64,000 nucleotides of DNA from Heterostelium album PN500 (taxonomy: Eukaryota; Evosea; Eumycetozoa; Acytosteliales; Acytosteliaceae), in contig NW_008805086.1 in assembly GCF_000004825.1 (NCBI RefSeq), positions 310,001 to 374,000 of the forward strand, given 5' to 3'. Both the position numbers and the translations under genes were made by a program. This document shows, one piece after another, positions 37,546 through 51,062 of this stretch. How positions within the stretch are numbered: the stretch's first letter is position 1; every line of letters starts with the position of its first letter. Below the pieces are notes generated by a model, which ran no database searches, had not been told where the DNA came from, and was given only the letters and a program-made list of their open reading frames with translations.

Positions 37546-39360
37546 ATGAATTGTCTCTATATATTTAGAGGTGCTGGAAGTAAGTAGTTCATTCAATTCA
37601 ATATTTTCTCTCTATACACAATGATATTGATTGCTTTATCTATACTTCACACTAAAAATAATAATTATAGATGTACTTCCTCAATTTTCAGATTCATCGA
37701 TATGGATGTATGGCAAAGAATATAAACCACCAGATCCCAACGATCAAAAGTCAAATATAGATAGTAGTATCAGCAGTGACAGTAGTAATGTTAGTGCTGA
37801 TGGTGTGAGTGTATCTGAGAAACAACAACAACAACAAGGGCAACAACAGATCAACAACAGCACAGACAACAACAACAACAACATCAACAGATCAATGATG
37901 GTGTCAGTAAATTGGTGATAAGAGATGAAGAGGATTCTATAAATCATAGTAGTAGTATAATGAGTGGTTCTTTTGAGTTAACAAATATCATAGATAGTAG
38001 TAGCACTGGAAATAACAATACAACAACTACTACTACCACCACCACAAATAACAATAGTAATAATAATAATAATAATAACAATAATAGACAACCTAGTTTT
38101 ATAAATGAATTTCTTGAAGACTTTTCAAATAAGATTTGGATGTCATATAGACAGGGATTCCCATATATTGGTGATACAATGTTTGAGAATGACTGTGGAT
38201 GGGGATGTATGTTAAGATCCGGTCAGATGTTACTCTCTAATGTTTTGGCGATAAATCAACTTGGAAAAGGTATATATCATTTGTTAGAGATATTATTTGA
38301 TAAGTAACTTACTAATTGCCAATTCTTTATTCTTATAGATTGGAAAAAGAGTGGACAAAATGAATATCCAGAGTTGCTTTATAATATTGTTAGAATGTTT
38401 TTAGATAAACCAACAGCACCATTTTCAATTCACAACATTGCTCTACACGGACAGAATCATCTAGGTAAGAATGTTGGCGAATGGTTCGCTCCATCCAATA
38501 TAACTCATGCCATAAAGTAAGTAAAACAATGGAATTGAATTCGATTCAAGAAAAAAAAAACAAGACAGACATTAATTATCAATCAATCAATCAATCAATT
38601 TTATTAACTAACTAATTAATTATAATACGATAGGTCACTTGTAAATAAATTTAATCTTCAATGTAATATATCGGTGGTTATTTCAGAGGATGGATCGTTG
38701 TATGTCGACCAGATGTTGGATGCAGCGCTACAGCCAAACGGTAGTTGGTTGCCACTGCTGATTTTGATACCAACAAAGCTGGGTGTTGACACGATCAATC
38801 AGCTCTACTATCAGCCGCTTCTCGAGCTCTACCAATTTCCACAGAGTTTAGGTATTGTCGGTGGAAAACCAAGAGCATCACTCTACTTTATCGCTGCACA
38901 AGACGACAATCTATTCTATCTTGACCCACACACTGTACAACAGGCAATTGATAATGAAGTCGAATTTTCTTTATCAGTAAGTGTAGAGTTAGTCTATATA
39001 TATATATATATATATATATTAAATGTAGGAGTAAATGAATGAAACTAATTAGTAATTACTTGATTTGATTATCAAATCATATCATATCATTATAGACATT
39101 CTTTTGTGGTGTACCACAGGAAAGCAAATATATCAGAGGTGGATCCTTCTCTTGTGATTCCATTCTTTTGTAGGACCAAAGAAGACTTTTTGGATTTCCT
39201 CGAAAGATCTAAAAAGTTGGTTTCAAAAAGTGAATTCCCATTGTATAATATCGCAGAGAGAGTGCCAGATTATCAACTTCAAAAGACAATGTCAGTAGAA
39301 GGTGAAGAAGAAGATTCATCCGATGACATTGACTTTGAAATGGAATATCATATGCTTTAA
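37546..39360 (+). CDS. atg4: Autophagy cysteine protease ATG4 (two apparent frame breaks)
   Basis: Exons inferred: 37546-37579, 37671-37804, 37861-38269, 38339-38516, 38634-38976, 39096-39360. ATG4 hallmarks: SSIWMYGKEY, SYRQGFPYIGDTMF, NDCGWGCMLRSGQM (active-site Cys in GWGC), SLGIVGGKPRASLYF, LDPHT (catalytic Asp and His), and VDPSLVIPFFC. ATG4 trims and delipidates ATG8 in autophagosome formation. Two problems exist. Between 37802 and 37912 the frame changes inside a CAA/AAC tract; a 56-base GTGAGT-CAG intron (37805-37860) repairs it but is unusually GC-rich. In the last exon the frame slips by one base at about 39119-39124 (TFFCGVPQ before, ANISEVDPS after). Either assembly indels or real damage. 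Confidence 0.86.
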
Positions 39361-39801
39361 AGTAAGCAAAATAGTCGTCATACACAAATATTACACCATC
39401 CAATCAATCATCTCCAACCACCTTTTTTTTTAAAATATATAAATAATAATAATAGTAATAACTATAATAAGTAACTTTCATCAGTTGTTAATAATAATTG
39501 TAAATAATCAATCATATAATAATATAATATAATATAATAACTAAAGTGTTTATCAAACAAACAACTAATCGTAGTAATTGATAATACCCTGACTTGATGA
39601 AACAAAGACCCAAAAAAAAAAAAATAATTAATGAAAAAATAAAAAAATGATCAAAAATTTTATTCGATTTTTTTTTTTTTTTTTTTTTCATTGTGTAATG
39701 TTTGATCATTATTATTAGACGAATAACATTAATATCAATCAGTGATCATATCATATTATATTTTACCCGATCTGTAGTTAGTTTTTATAGATTAAATTAA
39801 G
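39361..39801. other. Spacer ATG4-mrpL9
   Basis: AT-rich spacer with repeated ATAATATAAT near 39515-39540 and a T20-type run at 39669-39688. Nothing coding was seen. Confidence 0.5.
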
Positions 39802-40539
39802 ATGTTATCACAGATTTGGTATGTCATCAACAGAACAGATTAAGATCTTATAGTTAGTTTTAGAATACAGAATTTTGATATTGACTCTCATCACTTATTA
39901 CACACACACTGATTTTTAAATTAGTTATAAAACAGGAACATCAAGATTGTTCAATCAAGCTTTAAATAACAATGTTGTTGGTCAAATCAGAAACATTTCA
40001 AAGTCTGTACCAATCATTTTAACACAGAATGTAGAGGGTGTCGGTCAAATCGGTGAAGAGATGGCCGTCACCAAAGGTTATGCTAGAAACTTCTTCTTTA
40101 TGAAAGGATATGCTGTACCTGCAACTCATGAATCAAGAAAGAAATACGAAGAATACTCAAGAGTAATAGAAATATAATAACATCTATAGATAAAATAACA
40201 AACTAAACATATTTGTTTATTTATACTCTATTATAGAATATCGATTATGGAAGTAGAAGATCAAATAAAGAGGAACAAAGTGCATTGAAAAAATTGAAAA
40301 AGAATAATTTGATTTTGGTTATGCGTAAACCAAACGCAGATGGATCAGCAAAAATAGAAATCACTACAGACAATATTTCCTATAGTTTAAAGAGAAGAAA
40401 GTCGATCAACATTGAACCAAAAGACATCACACCGGAAGGACCAATCGATCAATTTGGAAATCACAATGTCAACCTCTTGATCGGTGAAACCACAGTACCA
40501 ATTATAGTTAAATACGAAGCAATGATTAATAATAATTAA
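39802..40539 (+). CDS. mrpl9: Mitochondrial ribosomal protein bL9m
   Basis: Three exons: 39802-39818, 39925-40162, 40237-40539 (185 residues). The tiny first exon codes MLSQI; the phase works only with the acceptor at 39923-39924, giving an N-terminus rich in Arg/Leu/Ser/Asn without acids (MLSQICYKTGTSRLFNQ), a plausible mitochondrial presequence. The L9 fold follows: VPIILTQNVEGVGQIGEEM, VTKGYARNFFFMKGYA, PAT. The C-terminal domain ends with GETTVPIIVKYE. bL9 binds 23S-type rRNA near the L1 stalk of the large subunit. Assignment is good; exon 1 is less certain. Confidence 0.85.
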
Positions 40540-40713
40540 TATAACTTTACGAAAAAAACAAAACAAAACCAAACCAAACCAATAAATAATAAAACGAAAA
40601 AGTAATATAGATATAAATAATAACAAAAAAAAAAGAGTTAAAGATATGTATGTATGTACAGTATAGTTATTTATTAGTTGTTGTTGTTGTTGTTGTTTTC
40701 GTTGTTGTTATTA

Positions 40714-42417
40714 TTATTCTTCAGCAAGATGTTGTGATGATTTAGACATGTATATTAAGGTGGGAACGGTGAAGAACGAACTTGCCAAAAATAAAAAGTC
40801 GAACCAACGGTGATAGAAATTGAATTCGATGTCGCCGAGAATCTGGGTGATGATGACACGATAGTCTTCGTGGAGACTGGTACGCATGAGCAGTACCGAT
40901 GAGATAAAGTACATTCCCATGATCTGCGCCAGCACTAGAACGATGTTGTTCGAGGTGATCGAGCTAGAGTACTCGTGGAAGATCTTCATGAGCTGGTTCA
41001 GGAAACCACGTACCGAACTGGCTGTCATCAATCCAATCATCAAGAACGAGATGTGTTGCGACCAGAACGGAACGTTCACCTCGATGTGCAGATACCGCAG
41101 CATAATATCAAAGGTACGACTGACCGGATCCATTCCGGAGCGTCGGTCGTACACGATGTTCAGCACGCTCATCACCACCTTGTAGACACAGTAGATCGAG
41201 AAGAAGTAACCGAGCCAATTGTAGAAGCGACCGAGTCGGGTTCGTGAGAATATGATCCGCTCTTTCTCGAGTTTGAGTTCGTGTAGCTGCGAGAAGAGAT
41301 CGCGGTTAAGATCCTCCAGTGCTTTCGTCTCTTGTTCCAGCTGGTAGATGTCGTCGGTCGGTGACGACCGAATGTTCCACAACGATGTAAACCACGAGCG
41401 TATCACGCCCGAAGTGGAAGTCGGCTGTGCGGTGGCGGTGGAATGGCGTTTGGCCGACTCTTTCTTGGCCAGCAAGATACGACGCTTCTTGCTAAATAGC
41501 TTGTCGACCGAGTGTGACAGCTGTCGCTCCAACTGTGCAATCGTGCTATCCTTTACCGGCTTTAGAAAGTAGGTAATATAGAGATAGGGTGACATCACCG
41601 CACCATAGCCAGAGAGCAGTGCCATCACAGTGACACCGATGATTCCAATACGACCGACACCCATCTGCAACGAAACAGTTCCATTATCCTTCAGAATCGG
41701 AAAAGGATTACCTATCCACCAAAACAACATTAAATACAAACATAATGATAGTGAACTCAGTATATGAGTTCTAAGTTTACTACCATCTTAAAAAAAACAT
41801 AGTTAGTTATGATATAAATATCTATAATTATAATACGTATATATATATAGTTACTTGATGAAAAGATTAAATAAAATTGATAATATGGTAATATTAGAAT
41901 TAAATCTATTAACATTACGATTAAATCAAATTCCCAACACATATATCTCCAACTACATTACATTACATTATTGTAAATAATAATAAATCAAACATGTTTA
42001 TAAATTGAAATAAATAATGATAAGTTATTATTATTAATTCTAATGTATGTTGTTAGATGATAATACAAACTCTCTATCCATTATATCCATTATTTCAAAT
42101 ATGATCAACTCAAACATTGTACAGGATAATGCAAACATCATAGAGAATGATAGTTGTACGGTGACGAGTTTCACTTCATAGTCACGAAACAGTATCTTTA
42201 GAAAGTATATCCAACCAAAGATGAAGAACGCTATGAATGACAATGAGAACACCGATGTATTATAAGCATAGTTTATGAATGAATTGACCAGTGCCGATGA
42301 CTTTATCATCGACAGATAACCAACAGTTGTTCCATTACTACCAATATCAACTACAATATTTTCAATACCACTACTAATATTTACTTCACCAATTGAACTA
42401 ATAACTAAATTAAACAT
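40714..42417 (-). CDS. gpr89: Golgi pH regulator GPR89/GPHR/GTG-type membrane protein
   Basis: Three exons inferred: 42417-42067, 41952-41855, 41786-40714. Polytopic protein with family blocks FSMMFALSCTMFELIIFEI, WEFDLIVMLIDLILILPYY, NPFPIL, GVTVMALLSGYGAV, LGYFFSIYCVYKVVMSVLNI, FWSQHISFLMIGL, LAQIMGMYFISSVLLMR and FNFYHRWFDFLFL. The charged coiled-coil loop between membrane blocks is present (LEDLNRDLFSQLHELK). In animals the family acidifies the Golgi as an anion channel. Exon 2-3 splicing is phase-consistent. Exon 1-2 is not: the only usable donor after GAG TTT (phase 0) does not fit the acceptor at 41954-41953 (phase 2), so a one-base slip or an unusual splice is present near 41940-42066. 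Confidence 0.9.
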
Positions 42418-45400
42418 CTATAGAATAATAATAATAATAATAATTTCTATTTACAAACAAAAAGTTTTTGGTAAACAAAACATTAAAAAATAAAATAAAA
42501 AAAATTAGATTTGCAATGGTAAAATTAACTTCAAAGTTTAATAATATAAACTTTAGATAACATTATTTATTTACAAATAATAAATAACAATGAAACTATT
42601 TGAACATTAAAATTTAAATATTATTATTATTATTACTTGTAAATATCTACGCTACTACTACGTAAAGTAAATAAATATCTATAAAATCTGTGATTGGAGT
42701 AGGAAATGGGGGATGTATTTTATTGATCATGTGTTGTTGTTTTGTTATTGATAATTTAATTAAATGAATACATTAGTAGTAGGTTGTCAATCACTGGTTC
42801 ACTTCATTTGCTTTTTTGTGTAAAAATCATTTCACTTTTTTATTTATTGTATTTGCAAATAAAAGACTGATATTGGGCGCTGTTTGATATGAGGGCTTGT
42901 GATTCCAAACCATAGAAATAAAAAAAACAAAAAGATCTAAGAGATTAAAATATTGGCGGAACAAAGTAGACTTGGTTTTAAATGAAAATTTTTGTCATTA
43001 AGAGAGAGTTCAATCCAAAAATGGGCTCGTTTAAACAGTATTTGATCAAAAGTTACTAAAAATGCGATGGTAATTGCCAACACGCCATCAAAATGCATAG
43101 CTTAGAACGAAATTTTTTGTTATTCAGATTGAAAAAAAAAAAAAAGAGATGATGTTTTTTTTTAATTAAATATCGAACACACATAAAATGAATCAAATAA
43201 AAGTTTTTTTTTGATGATGCAAAAAATAAGACCGTTGGAGAAAAATTCAAATGTTTTTTGTTTGTTGATCAAAGGTGCGCATGTTGATGATTTTTATAGT
43301 TTTTTTCGCTAAACCAACAGAACAATTAACAATTTAAATTTAACTAAAGTTCATTTCTCTTTCTTTTTATTAATTTTTATTTTCAGTATTTTTTGGTCTG
43401 GTGTGTTTGCTTTATAAAGTCAGCCTGTATTTTAGCTTTTTTACAAAAAGAGAACATACCTCAATAAATAAAAACATTAACATTAATTAAACTGTTGTTT
43501 ATTGTTTTATTTTAATACTTTTGTACATCTATCATCAATAGTTTACTTACTATTTAGTTAGTTAGTTAATTCTGTTTAGTTTTAATCTATTATTATCGGT
43601 TTCTATTTGTTTGTTACCTTCTATTATTGGTTAGTGTGTTTGATATAGGTTGCTTAATTCATTTTAAACAACGATAACAACTCAATATTCTATTTTCTTT
43701 TATAATTCTTAAAAATTCGGTTTTTTTTCTTCTATTTTTATTTAGAATATTATATCTATCTTTATTATATATATAGTTAGTAATATTCATTCATTATTTA
43801 GTAAACACATTACATTATTTAACATTACACTTTGTCAATCCAATATTTAATGATTGATTCAATCTATCTTTGTCATCAACATCACCAATCACCTGATAAA
43901 TACCAAGTACTATAGCATTGATTCAATCACTTTTTCACTCATACATTAATACATTATCAAGTAAGAGTCCTCCGAAATCATTCAAACAAACTTAATAAAC
44001 AATAAGGTAACTATCTAATCTCTACTATCTCTATCTCTCTCTCTCTCCTCTTTCATAGTTATCTTTCATCTTCAGTCTCTATTCGTATTACATAGTAGTA
44101 GTAGTAGTAGCAGTAGTAGCAGTAGTAGTAGTTAAGCTCATTAGTATTCATTCACAATATAACATTCCTATCAATAAAACAATATTCGGAAAACGAAACT
44201 CTATCATCTTTAAAGTTAAAACAAAGATAGATCTCATTTGTTTTTTTTATGTTTTATTTGAATCATAAACAATAGCTATATCTCAGATTATATCATATAT
44301 ATATATTCAAAAAAGGTGAACATCACATATGAATAAATGATGGTTCATTATCTCAAACATTACACAAATCAAAGTTTTCGTATAAAAATAAATTTTAAAA
44401 ATTTTCGTGTTTAGCCTAAAATAATAATTGCGAAAATAGTGGAAAAAAAAGCCTTTTTACAAATGGCACACACCTCATATCATTGTCAATAATCTTCACA
44501 AAAAACAAAACATTTCTTTTTTTATATTAAATGGTCAAGGTGTCAAACTCGTTGACAGAAACACCTCTTGAACCACCTATTCAAAAAAATCTGCACTTCT
44601 CCCACACCACCACACTTTCTTCTGTTTTTTTTTAATTTTTTTTCCAAAAAGTAATTTTCGTTTTTAAAAAAAACTTTTGTTTTGCCCACATCACACACTT
44701 GAAGATCACCATTGTTATTGTAATCAAAATGACCATTATGATCATACCAAAATTCTGGTATTAGAATTAATTCATAAAAAAAAGTATCATTTATTTTCGA
44801 AAAAAAAAAAGAAAAGTTTCATTTAGAATCAGATGATCATACCGTATTTAGCAATTACAAATACCGATAATAATTTAATTTAAATCTATAGTACCCAGAC
44901 AATTATCATAATTAAAAATCAAATTTGTATATAAAAAACATCAGTTTTTTTTTCCCTCCCTCCAAAAACTTAAAACTAAAACTTCTCTTTGGAAAGATAA
45001 AGTTAACTCTTTTTCGTTAATTACACATCGGATGATTCCACAGTGTTTGTTATCGTCGATCACAGTTTGTTGTTAGTTTAGTTTAGTTCTGTTCTGTATG
45101 GTGTTTCGATGATTATCTTCTTTTACGTTTTTAGCGGTCGTCATCGACATATGTTGAGAACTTGTACTTTGTTTTGTAACATTTCAAACCATGGTTTGTT
45201 GTGTGTATGTGTAAACATTGATTTCTCAAATTAATTAAATATCATACGTTGTGGAGGGTCATTTCAAGGTTTATATACTCTATTATTGTCATATGTTTTA
45301 TATAAATGTCGACACGGCAATGTTTAACCATGGTTGTTAGTTGGGTGATGGACTGACAAACCCTAGAGTCCTGCACATATGCTGTTATTATTAGTGTATG

Positions 45401-48400
45401 TTTGCGTGCGCCCACGGTTTAGAAGGGCAGAGTGTGTGCAAATCTATAAAATACCCCCATCATCTAAAAATCACACTGAAATCAGAAAAACAAAAAAACA
45501 AAATATCGAACATCACAGCCAACCATTTTATGCATAAAATTTAAAATTTATTCGTTTTTTTTTTTCACTCATTCACACACAATCACAGATTCCATATTAG
45601 ATTCGGTGTGAGAGTTTGTTTATTGTTGCATTGGTTTTTTTTTTTTTAATTAAATCAATGCAGATTTTTTTCATTTTTTTATAAACAAAATCAAAACAAA
45701 AAACATAAACAATCTTGGCGCCACGGACTCATCTTTCAATTGCAAACACTACATCACTTTTCAGCCAAGCACACACCAATCTCGACTCAATAATCAAATT
45801 AATTACAAAAATTACTTTGATAAGGCGCGCCTTTATCAATTTATCTTTGAAATTGTAAAACTACAATATGTGCAGTGGCGCTGGGTTTTTTTTTTATGAT
45901 GTGGTGTCGTGAGTTTTTGCAAAGAAGTCAAAACTTCCAAAATCAATCTGATGTTGTTGCTAATTAATGTTTTTATCATCCTCCATACAAAGCAATCATC
46001 AATCACACTCCACCACACACACAACAAGGCGGTATCAAGTTGATCATTCATTCATTCAAACTCATTTTCATGATAACAGTGTTTTGTTTTTTTTGATTGT
46101 GAACAATATTATTTTTGGCGGAACAGCAACCTTCACTCATTCTTCCTCTTATTTTACTTTAAAAGACAATGTTTTGTTTTTTTTTTTTTTTTTTTTTTGA
46201 AAACTTTTGTTATTTTTTCAAGTGTAACTTCACCCATCACTCTTTATTTTGGGCTTCCCAAGCACATCAATTTCTGATTTTTGCATTCATATCTTTTTTT
46301 CAAATTAAAATATATTTTATTTTAAAGTTGGCGATATCATAGTTTACCCAAAAACTATTAACATATTTATATGAATTACTTTGCAATTTATAAATAAATA
46401 AATAATAGTAATCATATATAATAAAATAGTATATACATATAGTTTAACATAATAATAAACATAAATAGTTTTTTTATTTCTCTGTATTTTTAGACCAAAG
46501 TCAAAACAAACCAGCCAATCATAATAATAATATAACATTATTATATATTTAGTATTATAATTTGTAAAATATATATAAATTTTGCTTTAAATCAAAAAGG
46601 TGTGTTCTTCTTTTACCATCTATCATCATTATCGTCATCACAGTCTTCTCCACATGACAAGCTTTACTTTAGTTCCTAAAAATAAACTTTTTTTTTGGTC
46701 ATTTGCAAAATTAATTTAAATTAAAATAATGATTACCAAAAAAAAAAATCATCACATCAGATTCAGCAAACTTCATTTCACCCTACGTTTTTTTATTTGT
46801 TTCTAACATTAATTTTTATCATCTTCACCATGTTCATATTCATTCTACTACACTTTAACCATTCTCAATCAATCAGTCACAATTTATTGGTTTCCATCAA
46901 ACATCAGCAACAATTAATTCTAAATGTATTACCACTGACAATCAGTGGTAAACGTTTAATTAATTCAAATGAGATGAGATGAGAAAGACTTGCAGGTCAC
47001 CGATCTTGTTGTTGATTTGTTAATTAAAGTTGAAGATGGATGAATTTGAAATGAATGAATGAATGAATAAATGAATGAATGAAAAACTAAAAATGTGTTT
47101 GTTTTTTTTATGTGGTTCTTACTTGACGTTTTGATCATCATCAGATGGATATACAGTTGTTTGTATGGTATGTGTGATGGTTGAAGCATTATCATACCAT
47201 TTTTGTCAACATACACACAAACTCACACTAAATTCTCACTTCTTCAATCATTGCTTTAAACAACAATAAAAACAACAATCAAACAAGTAATCTTAAAATA
47301 TTAGTTATGACACCAATAATCAATAGCAAGCAATAGTAACAGTGTAAACTTTTCGCTGATTTGATCATTTGATCCATTCACTTCACCCAATCATGAATTC
47401 TACATTTTCTGTTACTGTTGTTTTAAACTACTCTGATTGTTGAGTAGCAACAGATTTTGATTAAAATATATTTATTTTTGCACTATATCAGATGTTTTTC
47501 TTTTTCTTTTCTTTTTCTTTTCTTTTTTTTTGGGTGTGTTGGTTGGTGAGCTGTAACATTGGACTCAACACTATTGGCACATGACAATCATCATTCCAAA
47601 TAAATCAATTTACATTACACAATTTGAGATGTTTGGCATCTTATCGGTGTATAATGAACAAGAGTGGTGTTAACATCATATAAATCAAAAACCACCCATT
47701 TAAAATCAATCAAAATATGTTCACACACACTCACACACACAGTATCCACACTCAGACCATCCATACCAAATATGAATAGTAAATCAACGTTTTCAATTTC
47801 TTTTTTCATTATTTAATTAATAATATTTTTATTGGTTTGAATCTACTTTCAAATCAGATGTGTTCATCCTATAAAGATTGATTACAAGATAAAACAAAAA
47901 CAAAAAAAAGTAATAAAATGTTGAAGTGAGTGATGATGGTATTGTATTTAAATACAATACAATAAAATCACTTGACAATAACAATCAAAACGATTAATCA
48001 CTATTACTACTACTATTACTACTACTACAAATTTCACCAACACTCACTATCGTATTATTATTTTTGCTTTTACTACACTACAATAACACTGCATCTTCAT
48101 TCATTCATCCACACAATTAATATAATGAGAAGGAACTCATTTGCAAATATCACAAAATTTGAATTATGATGGGCTTTTTCACCATTTCTGTATTATAGAT
48201 ATCCAATCAAACTCTACCTCTACTTGTACTCTTTACCTATTATATAAATATAACTTGTGTTTGTTTCCATTAAAATCATCTCAATTGCAATTTAAATATT
48301 TGTAATTTTGATATTTCTTTCCAAATACATACATATCTATATATTTCCAACATTTATTGGTTACTAACATAAAATTCTATTTATTTATTATTATTTTAAT

Positions 48401-48626
48401 ACGATTATTTATTATTTATTTAATTTATATATATTTAGATTTCACATGTAAAACTCAAACATTTTATCCACCAGCAATTAATTAATTTCTTTATATTTCC
48501 ATTCCAACACATACATAAATCATAAATCGATAATCAACATCGTCGGTCATCAACAAAAAACAAACAAACAAACATAAAATACATCAATATTATATTTAAT
48601 ATATTATATACATACATACATACATA
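42418..48626. other. 6.2 kb non-coding region upstream of CDC25
   Basis: Exceptionally long spacer between two divergent starts (GPR89 and CDC25). No open frame with coding character was found. It contains an AGT/AGC triplet tract at about 44095-44131, CTCTCT tracts near 44031-44046, a long T run at 46178-46198, and several GGCG islands unlike the AT-rich background (42954-42960, 45716-45722, 45824-45831, 46116-46121). A GC-richer stretch lies at about 45250-45470. The length suggests complex regulation of CDC25 or unrecognised RNA genes. Confidence 0.45.
45817..45839. promoter_or_regulatory. Near-perfect 23-bp palindrome around GGCGCGCC
   Basis: TTGATAA, then GGCGCGCC, then TTTATCAA: the arms are reverse complements apart from one extra T. 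The eight central bases are all G/C in a region that is about 80% A/T. It lies about 2.8 kb upstream of the CDC25 start. A palindromic dimer-binding site, for example for an E2F-type factor, is an inference only. Confidence 0.35.
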
Positions 48627-51062
48627 ATGGTATTAGTAGTGACGTCAAAGGATAGTTCAACAACCATCAACAACAACAATAATAATATAAAGTCGGTCAA
48701 GTTGGCCGAGGAAAACTATGATTCCAACAAGGAAAATAACTTTAACCAAAATAATATTCCGCCAACCCCGCTCACACCAAAACAGTCGGCACCAGTCCCT
48801 GTTTTGCCGCCTAGCCAACAACGTCAAACATCACCAAGACAACAACCAGCTATTCTGATTTCCAACACAAATGTAGTAGCGACAGTTGCAATTCACCACC
48901 AACACCACCACAATCACCCTCACAACCACCACCAACAAACATCACAATTCACCACCAGCAGTTTACAACTTCCAAATAATCCATTTATAAATTGTACTGC
49001 TTCCGCTTCCTCGAATTTGGTGGGATCGACAGGCAGTGGATCGTCGCATTCCGACTTCCATCCAAGACCTTCCAACCACAAGAGAGACAGCCAGCTATTG
49101 AGCAACTCGATGCCATCGCTAACCACATTCTTTAACTCAAATAACACCAGTCAACTCCATTCTTCAACACCACCCGCCACCCCAAGGTTCATTGAGGACG
49201 GTCCGCACGACTACATTGGCAGTCCCGACAGAGTCAGCAACTGTCAGGAGAAGCCATTCTTGAAAAAGTCGAGAAACTCGCAAACCATATTGCGATTGGA
49301 TCATCTCTCCATCGACCAAGGCATTCCCTCACCGCTATCTCGTTCCACCTCGGAGTTGTCGATTGCCGACTGCAACGACAACAACACCGACTATACTAAC
49401 AGCTTCACCACCTCATCAATCACCCGTTCCAATACATTCTGTGGAGAGTTCCCATCGTCTTCCACCAATCTAAGACGTTCACTCTCGCGTCAACTCGATT
49501 TCTCAGCTCCTCACATCAACATTCCCAATTCGAATCATCTACCATTCACAAGCTACTTGCAACAATCGATCTCTTCGCCATCGTCACCATTGATGGCACC
49601 ATCCCAAGTCGAACCATTCTCACTCTCTGCACCAAACACCTTCCTCTTGAGCGGTGCCTATCCAAGCAGTCCAGAGGCATCACCCGCCTCCACACCCATC
49701 AAGGATCATCATCTTAACAACAACAACAACGACAGCATCACTGATATCACACCCATGAAAATAATGACATCGTCATCAGCATCACATTCACATTTATCAC
49801 ATCCAGTAACCCCAAACATAACAATGACAAATGATCCATACGATGTAGACTCACCTATTTCCTCTTCACCATCACAACCTTCCACTCCGTTGATGGAGTT
49901 GTTGAACAACTGTGACTTTGCTCAACCACAATCATCACCCTACAAAACACCATCGAAATCACACTCACACTTTGTTTCGAGATTCAGCGATTCCAGCTAC
50001 ATTGCCACACAATCACTCTATCAATCGTCGGATTCCATTCTCAACTTTAAGAAGAGAGGTAGAACCGATTTGCAATCTTACAACGGTTTCATTGCACCAT
50101 CGCTACCGACTTCAAAGAGTTTTATTAACTTTTCAACAACTTCATCCGAGCTTTGCAATAGCAACAACAACATTGTCAACAGCACTAACACCAGCAACAG
50201 CAGCAGCAACAACAGCAGCAATAGCAATAGTAATAACAGCACTAATGCTAACAATTCGACAACAGTCTCACCCAACACCTGGAAGAAAGCATCTCCAGAT
50301 GTCTCTAAGCCGCTACCATTCGAAAAGAGTGTATTTATTACCAACTCGAATACCTCGGTCTGTGACGAAACAGAGTATAACTTAAAATTGCCATTATGTA
50401 ATGGCAAACCTGGATATAATAATATCACTCCTGAAACTGTATGTTAATTACTTTACTTTATAGTTTGTTAATTATAGTTTCAACACTTACTAATAGATTT
50501 TTATTACTTATTAATTAGTTGGCAAAGTTAATGGAAGATGTAAAAAATAATATTACAGTTGTAGATTGTAGATATACTTACGAATACAATGGAGGTCATA
50601 TTAAGAATGCAATTAATATTCCTCCACATCACTCTTCTGTCTCTTTGCAAAAGAACTTCTTTGACAAGCCACCAGCCAACAACAAAAGAATCATTATCTT
50701 CCATTGTGAATTCTCTTCAAAGAGAGCTCCAGATTGGTATGTATTTTTTGTAATTCAACATTAATTGGTATTGGTATAAAAGAATACTAATTATCTTTAT
50801 ATTATAATATTATAGCTATTCTTTATTTAGAGATATTGATAGAAAATCGAATTGTTATCCAAATGTTCACTATCCAGAGATTTATCTTTTGAATGGTGGA
50901 TACAAAAAGTTTTTTGAAACATTCCCCGAAAAATGTACAAAAGACTACATTAAGATGGATGACCCAAGATTCACCAAAGAGAAAAGAAAGGAAGAAGAGA
51001 AAAAGAAAAAGGAAGAAGCAATCAAATCAAAGCTAGGAAGGTCACAATCTTTCCATGGTTAA
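48627..51062 (+). CDS. cdc25: CDC25-type dual-specificity phosphatase (M-phase inducer)
   Basis: Three exons: 48627-50438, 50519-50736, 50816-51062 (758 residues, phases agree). The first about 600 residues are a disordered Ser/Thr/Pro/Asn/His-rich regulatory region with many SP/TP sites, as in CDC25 proteins. Exons 2-3 carry the rhodanese-fold catalytic domain: ITVVDCRYTYEYNGGHIKNA, then the active-site loop HCEFSSKRAP (HCx5R, Cys near residue 665), and YPEIYLLNGGYKKFF. A basic/acidic helix closes the protein. CDC25 removes inhibitory phosphates from CDK1 to trigger mitosis. The catalytic Cys and Arg are present. The ATG follows ACATACATA repeats. Confidence 0.93.

Noticed and set aside
40886-41247. 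Plus-strand frames opposite GPR89
   Set aside because: Antisense shadows of the membrane-protein exon, no start context and no family.
45967-47809. Several 60-80 codon frames in the CDC25 upstream region
   Set aside because: Compositions follow the local base bias (Phe/Ile/Tyr/Ser) and none shows a motif or start context.
49912-50385. 157-codon plus-strand frame inside CDC25 exon 1
   Set aside because: His/Thr/Ser-rich out-of-frame shadow of the CDC25 N-terminal region.
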